From NCBI RefSeq assembly GCF_001049895.1, contig NZ_CVPE01000005.1, positions 248,001 through 312,000 of the forward strand: DNA of 64,000 nucleotides, written 5' to 3'. The notes below the pieces were generated by a model, which saw only the letters and a program-made list of their open reading frames with translations, did no database searches and was not told where the DNA came from. The translations under genes were made by a program, and so were the position numbers. The first letter of the stretch is position 1; every line of letters begins with the position of its first letter. Source of the DNA: Rubeoparvulum massiliense. GTDB taxonomy: Bacteria > Bacillota > Bacilli > Rubeoparvulales > Rubeoparvulaceae. Below, piece after piece: positions 34,319 through 43,746 of this stretch.

Positions 34319-37138
34319 TCACTTCTTCACCTTCGAGGAAAACCACACCCGATCCACCACCGTGACAAACTCAGCACGGGTGGTGGAAGCATCAGGTCGA
34401 TAGAATCCTTCATCGTCACCATGAAGATATCCATAGCTATTCATGATACGAATCGCTTCTGCAGCCCAATGGGTATGGGGAACGTCTGGGAAGAGCAAGA
34501 CAATCTTCTGCAGGCGAAGCTTCTCAGCAGACACAATGAGCTGAGCTAGCTCAGCACGTGTAATGGGCTGATCCGGTCGGAGGGTATTATCTGGGTACCC
34601 CTTGAGAAAGCCATTCTGATAAGCGATGAGCAGATTGCGATAAGCCCAGTGCTGCTGCTTCACATCCTTAAAGGGAAGCTTCGCCTTCTTGTTGTTCGGC
34701 TCTAGCTGCTGGGTACGCACTAAGATGGTAGCCACCTCTGCACGGGTGATGGCTTTATTAGGGCGGAAGGAGTGATCGGCATAGCCACTGATCACTCCTT
34801 TATCACTAAGCTTGACGATCTCATTCTTCGCCCAGTGGCTCTGGATATCATTAAACGGTAGCATATTGCTGGTTACACTGAGATGGTAATACTCATACTC
34901 CATCTCCTTGGTCATCTGCAAGCGTATATAATACTTGCCCTTGGGTAACCACTTCTTCACCATCAGCTTACCATTCCGATTGGAAAGACCATAATCACCT
35001 ACAGAATCAAGCTTTTCAGTAAAGAGCACGAGCTGCCCGTACTGATAGTCGGGATAGCTGAGCTGGATGTAAACCTCCTGACCGCGGGTTAAGGTGAACT
35101 TATACCAATCTACATCAAACTTATTACTTACTGAGCCTCTCGTAGATTGGTTAAGTATTAAGTTCGTAGCTTCGGAGTAAACGTTATTGGGTTCATTGTG
35201 ATCAATCAAGGCTTGTTGATAATGGATCTTCAAAAAATATTGGGCATTTACAGGAAATCCATAATAATTATAGGAATGAAAATAATACCGGCCTGGTTGA
35301 ACCTCAATTTCGATGGACTCTCGCTGTTGATTAAACACATTTCCGTTATCGACCTTAATCCCTTCATTTAAGCCAGGACCATGAACATGTAGTACCACAT
35401 CCATCCGGAGAGAATCCGTGGTGATATCAACACTTAACTTGCCTTTCCGGTTCACATCCACATAGTACCAATCAGAATCATTCTCTTGATGATAGTTCGC
35501 AGTGATGGTGGAATTGACAGGAATACGCTTGGCAGTTGCCTTCGTATCATTAGATTCATAGGCATCTGCAGTGATATGAAATTTATTTTCTAGTAAAAAG
35601 CGATGGGAGCCACTATTTAGTAGATCCGCATAAGGTGTTAACTTAAGATAAACCGTCCCAGCCCTCGACTTAAAGGTGAGTGGTTCATTCGCCTGATGAA
35701 GGATCGTGGAGGCTGGTGAGCCTACGGGATAGAGGTCTACCTGTACAGTCCCTGCAAAGCCAGGGTTCTTCCGTAGCTTCTCATCCAGCATGGACAAGGT
35801 GAGGTTCACCTCTCCACTATACGGAAGATCGATACGATACCAGCTGGAGTTTTCCCAGGTGAACTGACCAACACGCTCTGTTGAGATGGGAAGGGCGTAG
35901 GCCCCCTCTTTACTGGTATTATTCATGGGGATGGGCACCCCATTCTCAAGCAATGCTTGGTACATGTTGATTAAGCCAAAGCCTGATGTAGTGTTCCACT
36001 CCTTGCCGCTTAAATTGGTGGTAGTGGTAATAATCAACTGGCGAACTTGGCGAGGCGTATATTCAGGGTACTGCTGCTTAATTAATGCAGCTAATCCTGC
36101 TACCTGAGGTGCAGCCATGGATGTACCATCATTGGACATGTAGCCTCCATCTGCTCCAGTGGTAAAAATTCCTGCACCAGGCGCCACAACATCAATCTCC
36201 GGTCCTGAATTGGAGTACTGATGGATTCGCCCTTGCTTATCGATGGCACCTACCGACAATACCGTGGGGAAGGCTGCAGGATAATTGACCCTACTTCCTT
36301 CATTCCCTGTGGCAGCCACCACAAAGACACCATTATTCTCTGCATACACAATTGCTTCTTCCATGTATGGGGAATAGATTACATCCCCCAGTGAAAGGAG
36401 AATAATCTGAGCACCGGCATCTACCGCTTGATAGATCCCTGCAGTAACATCGTACTCATCCCCTTCCCCATTACCATCCAGTACCTTAATGGGCATAATA
36501 TTGGTCTTACCTACCACGCCCATAATCCCAAGTCCATTATTATGTTTCGCTGCTAGAATCCCTGCCACATTGGTACCATGACCATTATTATCATAGGGAA
36601 GCAGATTGGGATTGAGAATATTGTACCCTTCTACTAGTTGCCCCTTGAGATCAGGATGATCTAGCCATATCCCCGTGTCTAATACCGCGATGGTGACATC
36701 GGGAGCATCGGCTTGGATATTCCATGCTTGCTTCGCACGGATCCGATCTAAATAGTACTGGCGTGCAACATAAGGCTCCTGGATGGTTGAGGTGGTCGAG
36801 ATCTTCACCTTTTTGTTGGGGTAGAGATAGCAGACATCATTGCGATTACGCCACTCTTCAATCAGATCAATGGTGATGGGCGGAAGTTTTTCATCCCTTG
36901 CCTGATTCAAGGTGATCTTCGCTGTTTTCTGCTTCTCATTCTTGGACAAAATGGTGATTCGCTCATCTTGGATGGGGAACTCGTCACCTTGCCACTTGAT
37001 TATCCATTCTGCTGGGAGAGAGGTAATCGCTTCCGCTTCATCATTTAACTCTCCGTAGGCCCAATAGCCGGTAGAGAAAATGAAGGAGATACTTAGGAAG
37101 ATGATCCCGAACAGCGTTGCGACCTGTCTCTTCTTCAT
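34319..37138 (-). CDS. Surface-anchored subtilase with three SLH domains
   Basis: 939 residues from ATG 37138. Signal peptide; prodomain to about 110; S8 catalytic domain with Asp in VTIAVLDTGIWLDHPD, His in GHGTNVAG and Ser in GTSMAAPQVAG. Two PPC-like beta domains follow (DAYESNDTKATAKRI and DHNEPNNVYSEATNL). Then three SLH domains from about 760 on (FNDIQSHWAKNEIVKL, FKDVKQQHWAYRNLL, FPDVPHTHWAAEAIRI) bind pyruvylated cell-wall polymer. A cell-wall-bound protease, possibly processing S-layer or secreted proteins. A possible DegU target. Confidence 0.93.
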   Translation of the reverse strand: MKKRQVATLFGIIFLSISFIFSTGYWAYGELNDEAEAITSLPAEWIIKWQGDEFPIQDERITILSKNEKQKTAKITLNQARDEKLPPITIDLIEEWRNRNDVCYLYPNKKVKISTTSTIQEPYVARQYYLDRIRAKQAWNIQADAPDVTIAVLDTGIWLDHPDLKGQLVEGYNILNPNLLPYDNNGHGTNVAGILAAKHNNGLGIMGVVGKTNIMPIKVLDGNGEGDEYDVTAGIYQAVDAGAQIILLSLGDVIYSPYMEEAIVYAENNGVFVVAATGNEGSRVNYPAAFPTVLSVGAIDKQGRIHQYSNSGPEIDVVAPGAGIFTTGADGGYMSNDGTSMAAPQVAGLAALIKQQYPEYTPRQVRQLIITTTTNLSGKEWNTTSGFGLINMYQALLENGVPIPMNNTSKEGAYALPISTERVGQFTWENSSWYRIDLPYSGEVNLTLSMLDEKLRKNPGFAGTVQVDLYPVGSPASTILHQANEPLTFKSRAGTVYLKLTPYADLLNSGSHRFLLENKFHITADAYESNDTKATAKRIPVNSTITANYHQENDSDWYYVDVNRKGKLSVDITTDSLRMDVVLHVHGPGLNEGIKVDNGNVFNQQRESIEIEVQPGRYYFHSYNYYGFPVNAQYFLKIHYQQALIDHNEPNNVYSEATNLILNQSTRGSVSNKFDVDWYKFTLTRGQEVYIQLSYPDYQYGQLVLFTEKLDSVGDYGLSNRNGKLMVKKWLPKGKYYIRLQMTKEMEYEYYHLSVTSNMLPFNDIQSHWAKNEIVKLSDKGVISGYADHSFRPNKAITRAEVATILVRTQQLEPNNKKAKLPFKDVKQQHWAYRNLLIAYQNGFLKGYPDNTLRPDQPITRAELAQLIVSAEKLRLQKIVLLFPDVPHTHWAAEAIRIMNSYGYLHGDDEGFYRPDASTTRAEFVTVVDRVWFSSKVKK

Positions 37139-37268
37139 GGACTGAGCTCCTCTTCCTCTCTTTAATTCTTCTCTCAAATTCATCTCTTAAATTCTTCAAT
37201 TCTTCACTTTGATACTTGTAACGCCATTCATTCTACGCTTCTTACCGCCACTTTACAATCCTCAAAAA

Positions 37269-37306
37269 AGAGTAAAATCCCACGATAATTCCGGGGATTT
37301 TACTCT
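37269..37306 (-). terminator. Terminator after the SLH repeat protein gene
   Basis: A perfect 13-bp stem AGAGTAAAATCCC / GGGATTTTACTCT with a 12-nt loop, then TTTTTT on the minus strand. Confidence 0.85.
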
Positions 37307-37319
37307 GACATTTGAACGA

Positions 37320-40013
37320 TTATAGTTCAATCTCATAGACCACATCATCATAGATATAGAGCGTGATCACTTGGTCTTTTAGAATATTTCTTAGAGATTC
37401 CACTTTATCGCCCCGGTGAATATAGACTTGTTTGGCCAGCTTATACTTCAACCAGGAAGGTTCCTGCACCAGATAGATATAATCCTTATCATCAAAGGTG
37501 TAGTACTTACCAGTTACCTTCTGCAATACTTGAATCTGTACTTGCCCCTTTACATTCTTCGTAATGAAAACAGGGTCATTTAAGGCTAGCATGGAGAGCG
37601 AGTCATAGGTCTTATTATTCAAGGAGATGGAGAAGCCATTCTCTAGGTTAACAACTTCTTGCTTTCCAGCCAATGTATTGATGGTCAGCTTTTTAGCGAC
37701 GGTATCAATCTTGGCAATCCGGCCTTGAATTTTTTGGGTTATTTCAACCTTGGCAAGTGAATCGCCCATATAGGTAAAGTGAGCAATTTGTCCTGCTGCT
37801 AAATCTCTCACCTTTGGATTAGTGATTCCAGGGATAATTAGCTTTACATCACTGTTAATATAGTCATAATCGGTATTACTCCGATCATCCTTGTAGTAGA
37901 CACGGTTGGAGGATTCACGAACCTCGGTGATTTCATAGAGGAAGGTACGTTCCACATCGATGCGGGAGACGAACTCATTATCGTTTAGAGTCACCTTCAC
38001 AATGTCTCCTACCTCAATATCACCGAGATCCTCTCGCGTCATTCCCTTTATATTGACAGACGGATCTCCATCGGTGTAGTACTTCTTCGCACCCTGCTCA
38101 GGGGTACGGACAGTGATCCATCCCCGTTCCTCACTAATACCTTCCACTGTTCCTTGGAGGGAGTTATCATATTTAATATAGATAATCTGATCCTGCTCTA
38201 GTTGAATCTGAATTGACATCCCTAGAGTCAAGTCAGTTAGGCTTGCATAACGAGTACCAATATCTAGAGTGACTCGATCACTTACTTTGAAGACACGAAG
38301 CTTACCTTCTAAATCAGTGATGGTAATCATCTTATTAACAGTATCAACGCTCACGATCTTACCCTGTACATCTGCTGTACCTGTCCGATTGGTCACCACA
38401 ATCTTCTGTACCACACCTTGAGCAATGGCTGCTTCAACTGCATCGCCATCACGAAGGTCCGTGAGATCAGCTACATCAAGGCCGCGAATCTCCACAACCA
38501 CCTTATCCGAGATGGGATAGGCTTCATAATGGCCACTCTGATCCTTGAGGGTAACCACCCGATCCGTAGTAGAGAGCTGAACAATACTCCCTGTGAAGGT
38601 GAGCTGATGATTCGGCGCGAGCATTTCGATCTGCGTGACAAAGCCCTTCTCCACAACTACCTTCACTTTATCACCATCCTTCAGATCCTTTACGGAAGGA
38701 TAGCGTACATTACTATAGATCACAGTAGGTGTAGGCGATAATGGATAGGAGACATAGCCGCCATTATCACTTTGGATAATAATCAGTTGATCATCTAAGG
38801 AAAGGTCGAAGATGATCCCTGTGGTTGCTCGATCATCGGTCATCTTCTTCACAGTAATGGCCGTAACTTCCTTCTGAGCATTGATCACTAAATCGATCTC
38901 ATCGTTCTTATGAAGATCTTGGATGGTATATGGTTGTTGATTGAGACCAACAATCTTCACTTGACCATGTAAGGTATAGGTCTCGATGGTTTGACCATCT
39001 GCACCTTTTACAATCAAAAGGCTCTGTGCTGGGTAAACCTGTACAACGGTAGCAGATTGGGTAGTGCCTGTAACAGGAGGTTGGGGCGTAACTGGTGTTA
39101 CTGGTGTTAAGGTATCCACCTTCTCCACATAGTAGGCAACCCCTTGATCAACGATTAAGCCGACGGTTTGACCTTGTAACTGAGTTAGTTCTACCTTCTG
39201 CTCACCATCATAAATGGCTGCTTGATTCCAGAGACTGAAGGTACGAAGATCGCCATTGGCCATGCGGAGTGAGAGTTGGAAGGTTCCTACGCTCTCCACT
39301 GTACCTGTCACTAAGCGCTGATAAGGATTAATGGTGATAAACTTACTTCCGCGGCTTAGCATGACCGCCATCTCAGCACGAGTAATCTCTTTATCTGGCT
39401 TAAAGTAAGTAAGATTCTTCTCTTTATAACCAGTGATTAACCCCTGCGCGTTGGCATAATTCACATAGCCCTTCGCCCAGACTGGAATAGCAAAACTGTC
39501 AGTAAAGAGATTGGTTTGATTAGCTAAAGCAGCAGCATCTGCATCCTTCCCAATGGTACGTACGAGAAGCTGTGCCACCCAAGCACGAGAAGCAGGTTGA
39601 TTCCAATTAAAACGATTCTCCTCTGCCTTGAGCAAGCCGTGGTCATAGGCTACCTTTACATAGCCTTTCGCCCAATCTGGTAATGAAGTGAAGCGTACAT
39701 CACCCACTGGTACAACGGCTTTCTTCGCCTCTCCTTCTAAATTGAGGACGCGAATCGCCATGATGACTGCTTCCACTTGGCGAACAGGGTCCTGTGGTTT
39801 ATAGAATCCATTATCATTCCCGACGACCACACCATGAAGTGCTAGCTTCGAGATATGCTTCATCGCCCAGCCATAATTGCTGGAATTCACATCGGGGAAT
39901 GTGAGTGTCATGTTGTCTGGTAGCATGGCCGCTGATGCTTGCATCGGTGGTAAAGTAATACCCACCAGCAGGGCTAGCACCAATGCCCAAGCCATTATCT
40001 TCCGTAGCTTCAT
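37320..40013 (-). CDS. SLH protein with nine tandem beta-barrel repeats, possible S-layer component
   Basis: 897 residues from ATG 40013 (GAGGAG upstream). Signal peptide ending MQASA; three SLH domains (about 35-225: FPDVNSSNYGWAMKHISKL, FTSLPDWAKGYVKVAY, FTDSFAIPVWAKGYVNY). A Pro/Thr linker sits between the first and second units of a run of about nine units of 70-75 residues, each with the pattern G-x-I-x-x-I/V-D ... L-x-D-L-x-x-G-D-x-V-x-V. The run reaches the C-terminus. This is a stalk-like surface protein. The cluster position and SLH anchor suggest an S-layer or cell-wall role. Confidence 0.88.
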   Translation of the reverse strand: MKLRKIMAWALVLALLVGITLPPMQASAAMLPDNMTLTFPDVNSSNYGWAMKHISKLALHGVVVGNDNGFYKPQDPVRQVEAVIMAIRVLNLEGEAKKAVVPVGDVRFTSLPDWAKGYVKVAYDHGLLKAEENRFNWNQPASRAWVAQLLVRTIGKDADAAALANQTNLFTDSFAIPVWAKGYVNYANAQGLITGYKEKNLTYFKPDKEITRAEMAVMLSRGSKFITINPYQRLVTGTVESVGTFQLSLRMANGDLRTFSLWNQAAIYDGEQKVELTQLQGQTVGLIVDQGVAYYVEKVDTLTPVTPVTPQPPVTGTTQSATVVQVYPAQSLLIVKGADGQTIETYTLHGQVKIVGLNQQPYTIQDLHKNDEIDLVINAQKEVTAITVKKMTDDRATTGIIFDLSLDDQLIIIQSDNGGYVSYPLSPTPTVIYSNVRYPSVKDLKDGDKVKVVVEKGFVTQIEMLAPNHQLTFTGSIVQLSTTDRVVTLKDQSGHYEAYPISDKVVVEIRGLDVADLTDLRDGDAVEAAIAQGVVQKIVVTNRTGTADVQGKIVSVDTVNKMITITDLEGKLRVFKVSDRVTLDIGTRYASLTDLTLGMSIQIQLEQDQIIYIKYDNSLQGTVEGISEERGWITVRTPEQGAKKYYTDGDPSVNIKGMTREDLGDIEVGDIVKVTLNDNEFVSRIDVERTFLYEITEVRESSNRVYYKDDRSNTDYDYINSDVKLIIPGITNPKVRDLAAGQIAHFTYMGDSLAKVEITQKIQGRIAKIDTVAKKLTINTLAGKQEVVNLENGFSISLNNKTYDSLSMLALNDPVFITKNVKGQVQIQVLQKVTGKYYTFDDKDYIYLVQEPSWLKYKLAKQVYIHRGDKVESLRNILKDQVITLYIYDDVVYEIEL

Positions 40014-40062
40014 ACCAGTTCTCCTCTCATTTTTGATCATCTGTTTAATTCTTATCTATTCT

Positions 40063-40959
40063 TTATGGGAGACGGTCCAGCTGATCCTCGATGATGGACT
40101 CAATCTTCCATTGGTACCGTTCTAAATATTTCTGACTATCCCGAAGATATTTATTGGCCTTCTTATCTGCCTTTAGAAAATCCTCATAGGCGTCATTATC
40201 TTGCTCCTGCCGCCACTCTAATAAGGATTGGAAGGCATCCTGCTTCTTCACCCAAGCATCCTCTAGTTCATCAAGTCCGTCATCCCAATCATCGAGATAT
40301 TCCAGATTATTGCGGACCTGATAAGAGCGGCTGTGCTCCCGGATATAATCCTCCATATAGTCCTCATGCTCACGGTGAGAGGCTTGGAGATAATCGATGT
40401 TCTCCTCCCAAATTTTTAGCTTCTCAGAGATTTCATCGATCAAGGTGGTACGATTCCAGCCATAATGCTCCGCCTTTACGATCTCGTTGAATTTCTCAGT
40501 GAGTGCATTTAGCTCCTCGATGCCAACGAGAGCATACTGGAGATTCTCATTATGTACCTTGATAGAAAAGGGGAGAACCTCTAAGGGCGCAGCGCCCTCC
40601 CACTTTTGAAACTTACCAGGAATTGGTGTGGAGCCACTGGAACTAGAGCCTGAGCCTGTGGTTGTGGTAGAACCACTATTCCCTGATATATAGGTATTTT
40701 TAAAGGTTAAGCTACGCTTCTCATCATTCCATTCCAGCTTCTTTCCCGCGACTTGAGCAAGGGATTGGGCTGGAACCATGACCTGGCCATTTATCAAGAC
40801 TGCTGGGCCGTAGTTATCAGGTAATGCTTGATTCCCCCAATAGACCTTCACAATCTCATAGCCTTGATAAACACCGTGCATGTAATAATTGACGGCAAAT
40901 GCGCTTGTCCCTACTAATAATAATGCTACGACTAAGAGGGTAATCCGTCGCTTCATCAT
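40063..40959 (-). CDS. Secreted stalk-domain (copper amine oxidase N1-like) protein with helical C-terminus
   Basis: 298 residues. Signal peptide 1-22; stalk domain about 30-95 with INGQVMVPAQSLAQVAGKKLEWNDEKRSLTF; a Gly/Ser/Thr linker; then a charged alpha-helical domain rich in Glu, Asp, Tyr and Trp. No enzyme motif. The stalk domain is widespread in cell-surface proteins of Paenibacillus-like bacteria and does not imply amine oxidase activity. GGGTGGTGAG precedes the ATG pair. Confidence 0.8.
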   Translation of the reverse strand: MMKRRITLLVVALLLVGTSAFAVNYYMHGVYQGYEIVKVYWGNQALPDNYGPAVLINGQVMVPAQSLAQVAGKKLEWNDEKRSLTFKNTYISGNSGSTTTTGSGSSSSGSTPIPGKFQKWEGAAPLEVLPFSIKVHNENLQYALVGIEELNALTEKFNEIVKAEHYGWNRTTLIDEISEKLKIWEENIDYLQASHREHEDYMEDYIREHSRSYQVRNNLEYLDDWDDGLDELEDAWVKKQDAFQSLLEWRQEQDNDAYEDFLKADKKANKYLRDSQKYLERYQWKIESIIEDQLDRLP

Positions 40960-41080
40960 CTCACCACCCTTATCATGAACTCTGTGTTCAATCGGACTAC
41001 GATTCTACCTAAAAAAGGGCAGAAATACCCATTACAACTAATTCGCCAAGATTCAACAAAATTCCTGCCTCACCTGAAAA

Positions 41081-41134
41081 AACGACCTCTCCCAGACCCA
41101 CCCCACGAGGGGGTATGGGGAGGGAAAGATCGTT
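41081..41134 (-). terminator. Long imperfect terminator hairpin
   Basis: On the minus strand AACGATCTTTCCCTCCCC and ACCCC pair with GGGGTGGGT and GGGAGAGGTCGTT, then TTTTTTC. It lies 100 bp after the 41237-43630 gene and ends its transcript. An open plus-strand frame across it is not credible as a gene. Confidence 0.7.
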
Positions 41135-41236
41135 TCATTTGTGACGAGCCAACTACTTTCATACCATCTACTATCATAGACGCTTCAATTCGTAGGAGGT
41201 TACGGTCACCGTGTTAATTTGTTGAGAATTATTGAA

Positions 41237-43630
41237 TTAATAGAGTTTGTATTCGGCTAAGAGATGTTTTGCGTCATTAAAGACTTCATATACATAGAGT
41301 GTGGATTTCCGATTCTTAAACTTATATACAAAATCCCACTTCATGTCTGACTCTAAATCCACATTATGGCTATCGAAATTGATCATGCCATTGGTCACTT
41401 TCTTATCATCGAGGACAATGGTTTTACTTAGAACGAGCTTGCCATCTGGCTTATTGTCCTCACGAACCTCCAATAGAATGGTAGGTGCTTCCTCTTTTTG
41501 CTGTACATAATCGATTAATTCCTTCTCGAAATTAAACTCATACGCAGTATAGGTCCGATTAAATCTAAACTTACTTAGGTTAATCTCATAGGGATAGACT
41601 TGAATATTTTTCACACCATCTTGAGCCTTTTCTGGCGTGAAGGCAAAGAAGTGAATATCCCCTGCTACGGTCTTCTCCTCCGTGATTGGAAGTGCTTCCG
41701 CCAGCATGAACTTCAGCTCTTCAGTATTGATCCCTTTTGGCATTGTTGTCCAGAAGGTGATCATATCCCGCTGAAGCGGTGTACGAAGCCCACCCTTTTC
41801 AGGCAACCGTTCCGCTTTGAAGGTGAAGCCCTCCTTGGTCTGGAAGAAGCCTAGCGCATCATTGGTATCAAAGAAGCGATTGGTCTTATTCTCCGTTACG
41901 AAGCGGGCAACCACCACTTGATTAATGGGTGTTTCGAACTTCTTCATCTCTTTAATTTGATAGGTTATCTCCCGATCCTGATTACGAATCACCGCTTCGG
42001 TGACAAGGTTTTGATTTTGGTTCATCTGTGTAAAACCAACATTAAAGGCATGAAGATTTACCTTATGTTCCTTCTCGCCCACGGTGAAGCTTTCACCTAA
42101 GGTGAGTTGTAGTGCCTCATTGGTAATACCATAAGGAAGCTTACCTGTAACGAGAATGGTAGCCTGCTCACTAGGTGCAAGCACATCGGTTTCTGCAACA
42201 CTCTGTAGTGTCCATTCTGCTGGGTAGGACTTCCCTCCCGTGATTTGGTATTGGAAGTTCCACTTTGGAAGCTTAAAGGGTTGATCCCCGGTATTTTGAA
42301 TACTGAGATGAGAGACCACAGTATTGGTATTTCCATCTGGATAGTGATAGCTACCACTCTGAGTGATGGTTAAGCCATGATAGATTTCGTTCAAGGCCAT
42401 TTGAGAGAGAATCTCTTTTTTCAAGAGCATGGAGACGAACTCTTGACCATCGACGCCCTCAGGGCGGAATTGCAATGTGGTATTGCCACTATTGACATTG
42501 ATACCCTGTGGTACAAGGAGCGTAATGTAAGTACGTCCATCCTTCTCGATCAGAGTATCATTGGATAGCGTATTCCATGTACCTGTATAATTCCAACGAT
42601 ATTGGATGGCTGGTAGTTTTGCTTCCTTAGAGGCAAGCGTCCCCATGAGACTAAGTGTTGCCGTAGTGCCATTGGCTTGAGCATGAATATTCTCTAAGGC
42701 AATTTGGACAGCATCGGTTTCACTGAGCACAACCGTCACAGGAGCTGCCACAATCTTGAACTGTTCCTGCTGAGCAGTACGATGTAACCCTACCGCAGCG
42801 ATGGGTAGCGCACCATCCTTATCTTGTGGCAATAAGAGATAGAGCGTGCTATCTTGTAATGACTGATTTAAGGGGATAGTACCGAAGAGTTTCATATCCA
42901 CCTTTTCATCAGGATTTAGAGTTAAAGCTCCTTGGTTTGCGGTTAAAGGATACACTTTTCCTTGCTTCGTTACCAATTCATACTTCAACTCTGGTAGCGT
43001 AAGAGGATAATCCCCTTTATTCACATAAGTCATACTGACGAAGGCGCTTTGTGCATCTCCTACATTCCCGAAGGAGAAAGTATTGGTAGTCACAGTCATT
43101 GGTTGTTCAAAGTTATTAAGAGCAATGGTTTGCTTAGTTTTATGGATGCCCTGCTGTAACTGACTGCCTAGGTTGAACTTCCCTACGGCCCTTTCATAGT
43201 TTGCTTGGGAGAAGTCCCATTGAATCATGTTCAGTTGGAGCTGTGATGTCTTTTGATTAATTGGAAGCTGAGAATAGTAGGTAAACTGCTTGCTGGCTCC
43301 TGGAGTAACTTTATATGAATTGGGCTTCACCATCTTCATGGAAAAGTTACGTCCCTGTGTATTGTTCAGTTTAAACCAGTATTGATTATAAAAATTGATA
43401 GAACTATCTCCATTATTCTGCACTTCTACTGTATAGGCTAATAATTGTTCCTCTTCATAAGGAACAACGAGAGCTTGTAGTAATGTCACAGTAACCCCGT
43501 TTCCAACTGTGATTTTTTGTGCTTTGGATTGGCCATTGGTACCACTGCTTGCCCAGACTGTTAGACTTGTTGTAAGCACTAACAAGATGGCGAGTCCCAG
43601 GGTTCCGATTCGTTTTAATCTATTCACCAT
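41237..43630 (-). CDS. Large secreted beta-repeat protein of unknown function
   Basis: 797 residues from ATG 43630, which has GGGGTG upstream; the signal peptide starts at MVNRLKRIGTLG. The mature protein is made of about five repeated beta-sandwich units, each with a turn like LPYGITNEALQLTLGE, IPLNQSLQDSTLYLLLPQ, MPKGINTEELKFMLAE. No membrane anchor, LPxTG or SLH domain was seen. It belongs to the surface-protein cluster. Nothing suggests an enzyme. Confidence 0.75.
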   Translation of the reverse strand: MVNRLKRIGTLGLAILLVLTTSLTVWASSGTNGQSKAQKITVGNGVTVTLLQALVVPYEEEQLLAYTVEVQNNGDSSINFYNQYWFKLNNTQGRNFSMKMVKPNSYKVTPGASKQFTYYSQLPINQKTSQLQLNMIQWDFSQANYERAVGKFNLGSQLQQGIHKTKQTIALNNFEQPMTVTTNTFSFGNVGDAQSAFVSMTYVNKGDYPLTLPELKYELVTKQGKVYPLTANQGALTLNPDEKVDMKLFGTIPLNQSLQDSTLYLLLPQDKDGALPIAAVGLHRTAQQEQFKIVAAPVTVVLSETDAVQIALENIHAQANGTTATLSLMGTLASKEAKLPAIQYRWNYTGTWNTLSNDTLIEKDGRTYITLLVPQGINVNSGNTTLQFRPEGVDGQEFVSMLLKKEILSQMALNEIYHGLTITQSGSYHYPDGNTNTVVSHLSIQNTGDQPFKLPKWNFQYQITGGKSYPAEWTLQSVAETDVLAPSEQATILVTGKLPYGITNEALQLTLGESFTVGEKEHKVNLHAFNVGFTQMNQNQNLVTEAVIRNQDREITYQIKEMKKFETPINQVVVARFVTENKTNRFFDTNDALGFFQTKEGFTFKAERLPEKGGLRTPLQRDMITFWTTMPKGINTEELKFMLAEALPITEEKTVAGDIHFFAFTPEKAQDGVKNIQVYPYEINLSKFRFNRTYTAYEFNFEKELIDYVQQKEEAPTILLEVREDNKPDGKLVLSKTIVLDDKKVTNGMINFDSHNVDLESDMKWDFVYKFKNRKSTLYVYEVFNDAKHLLAEYKLY

Positions 43631-43704
43631 AATGCACCCCTTGTCTTCAAATCTTACCATTCCCAAATATACTCTATTGATATAGACGCAAGAAAGGGGT
43701 GAGA

Positions 43705-43741
43705 GGTTTCAAGAATCTTAACCAAGCTAGCGCTTGAAACC
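43705..43741 (-). terminator. Hairpin after the Panacea-domain gene
   Basis: GGTTTCAAG / CTTGAAACC with a 19-nt loop, 6 bp after the stop codon of the gene at 43747-44745 on the minus strand. No clear T-run. Confidence 0.5.
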
Positions 43742-43746
43742 CCTCC

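Noticed and set aside
40975-41217. Open frame of 80 codons on the plus strand
   Set aside because: It runs through a terminator hairpin, has no ribosome site and low-quality composition.
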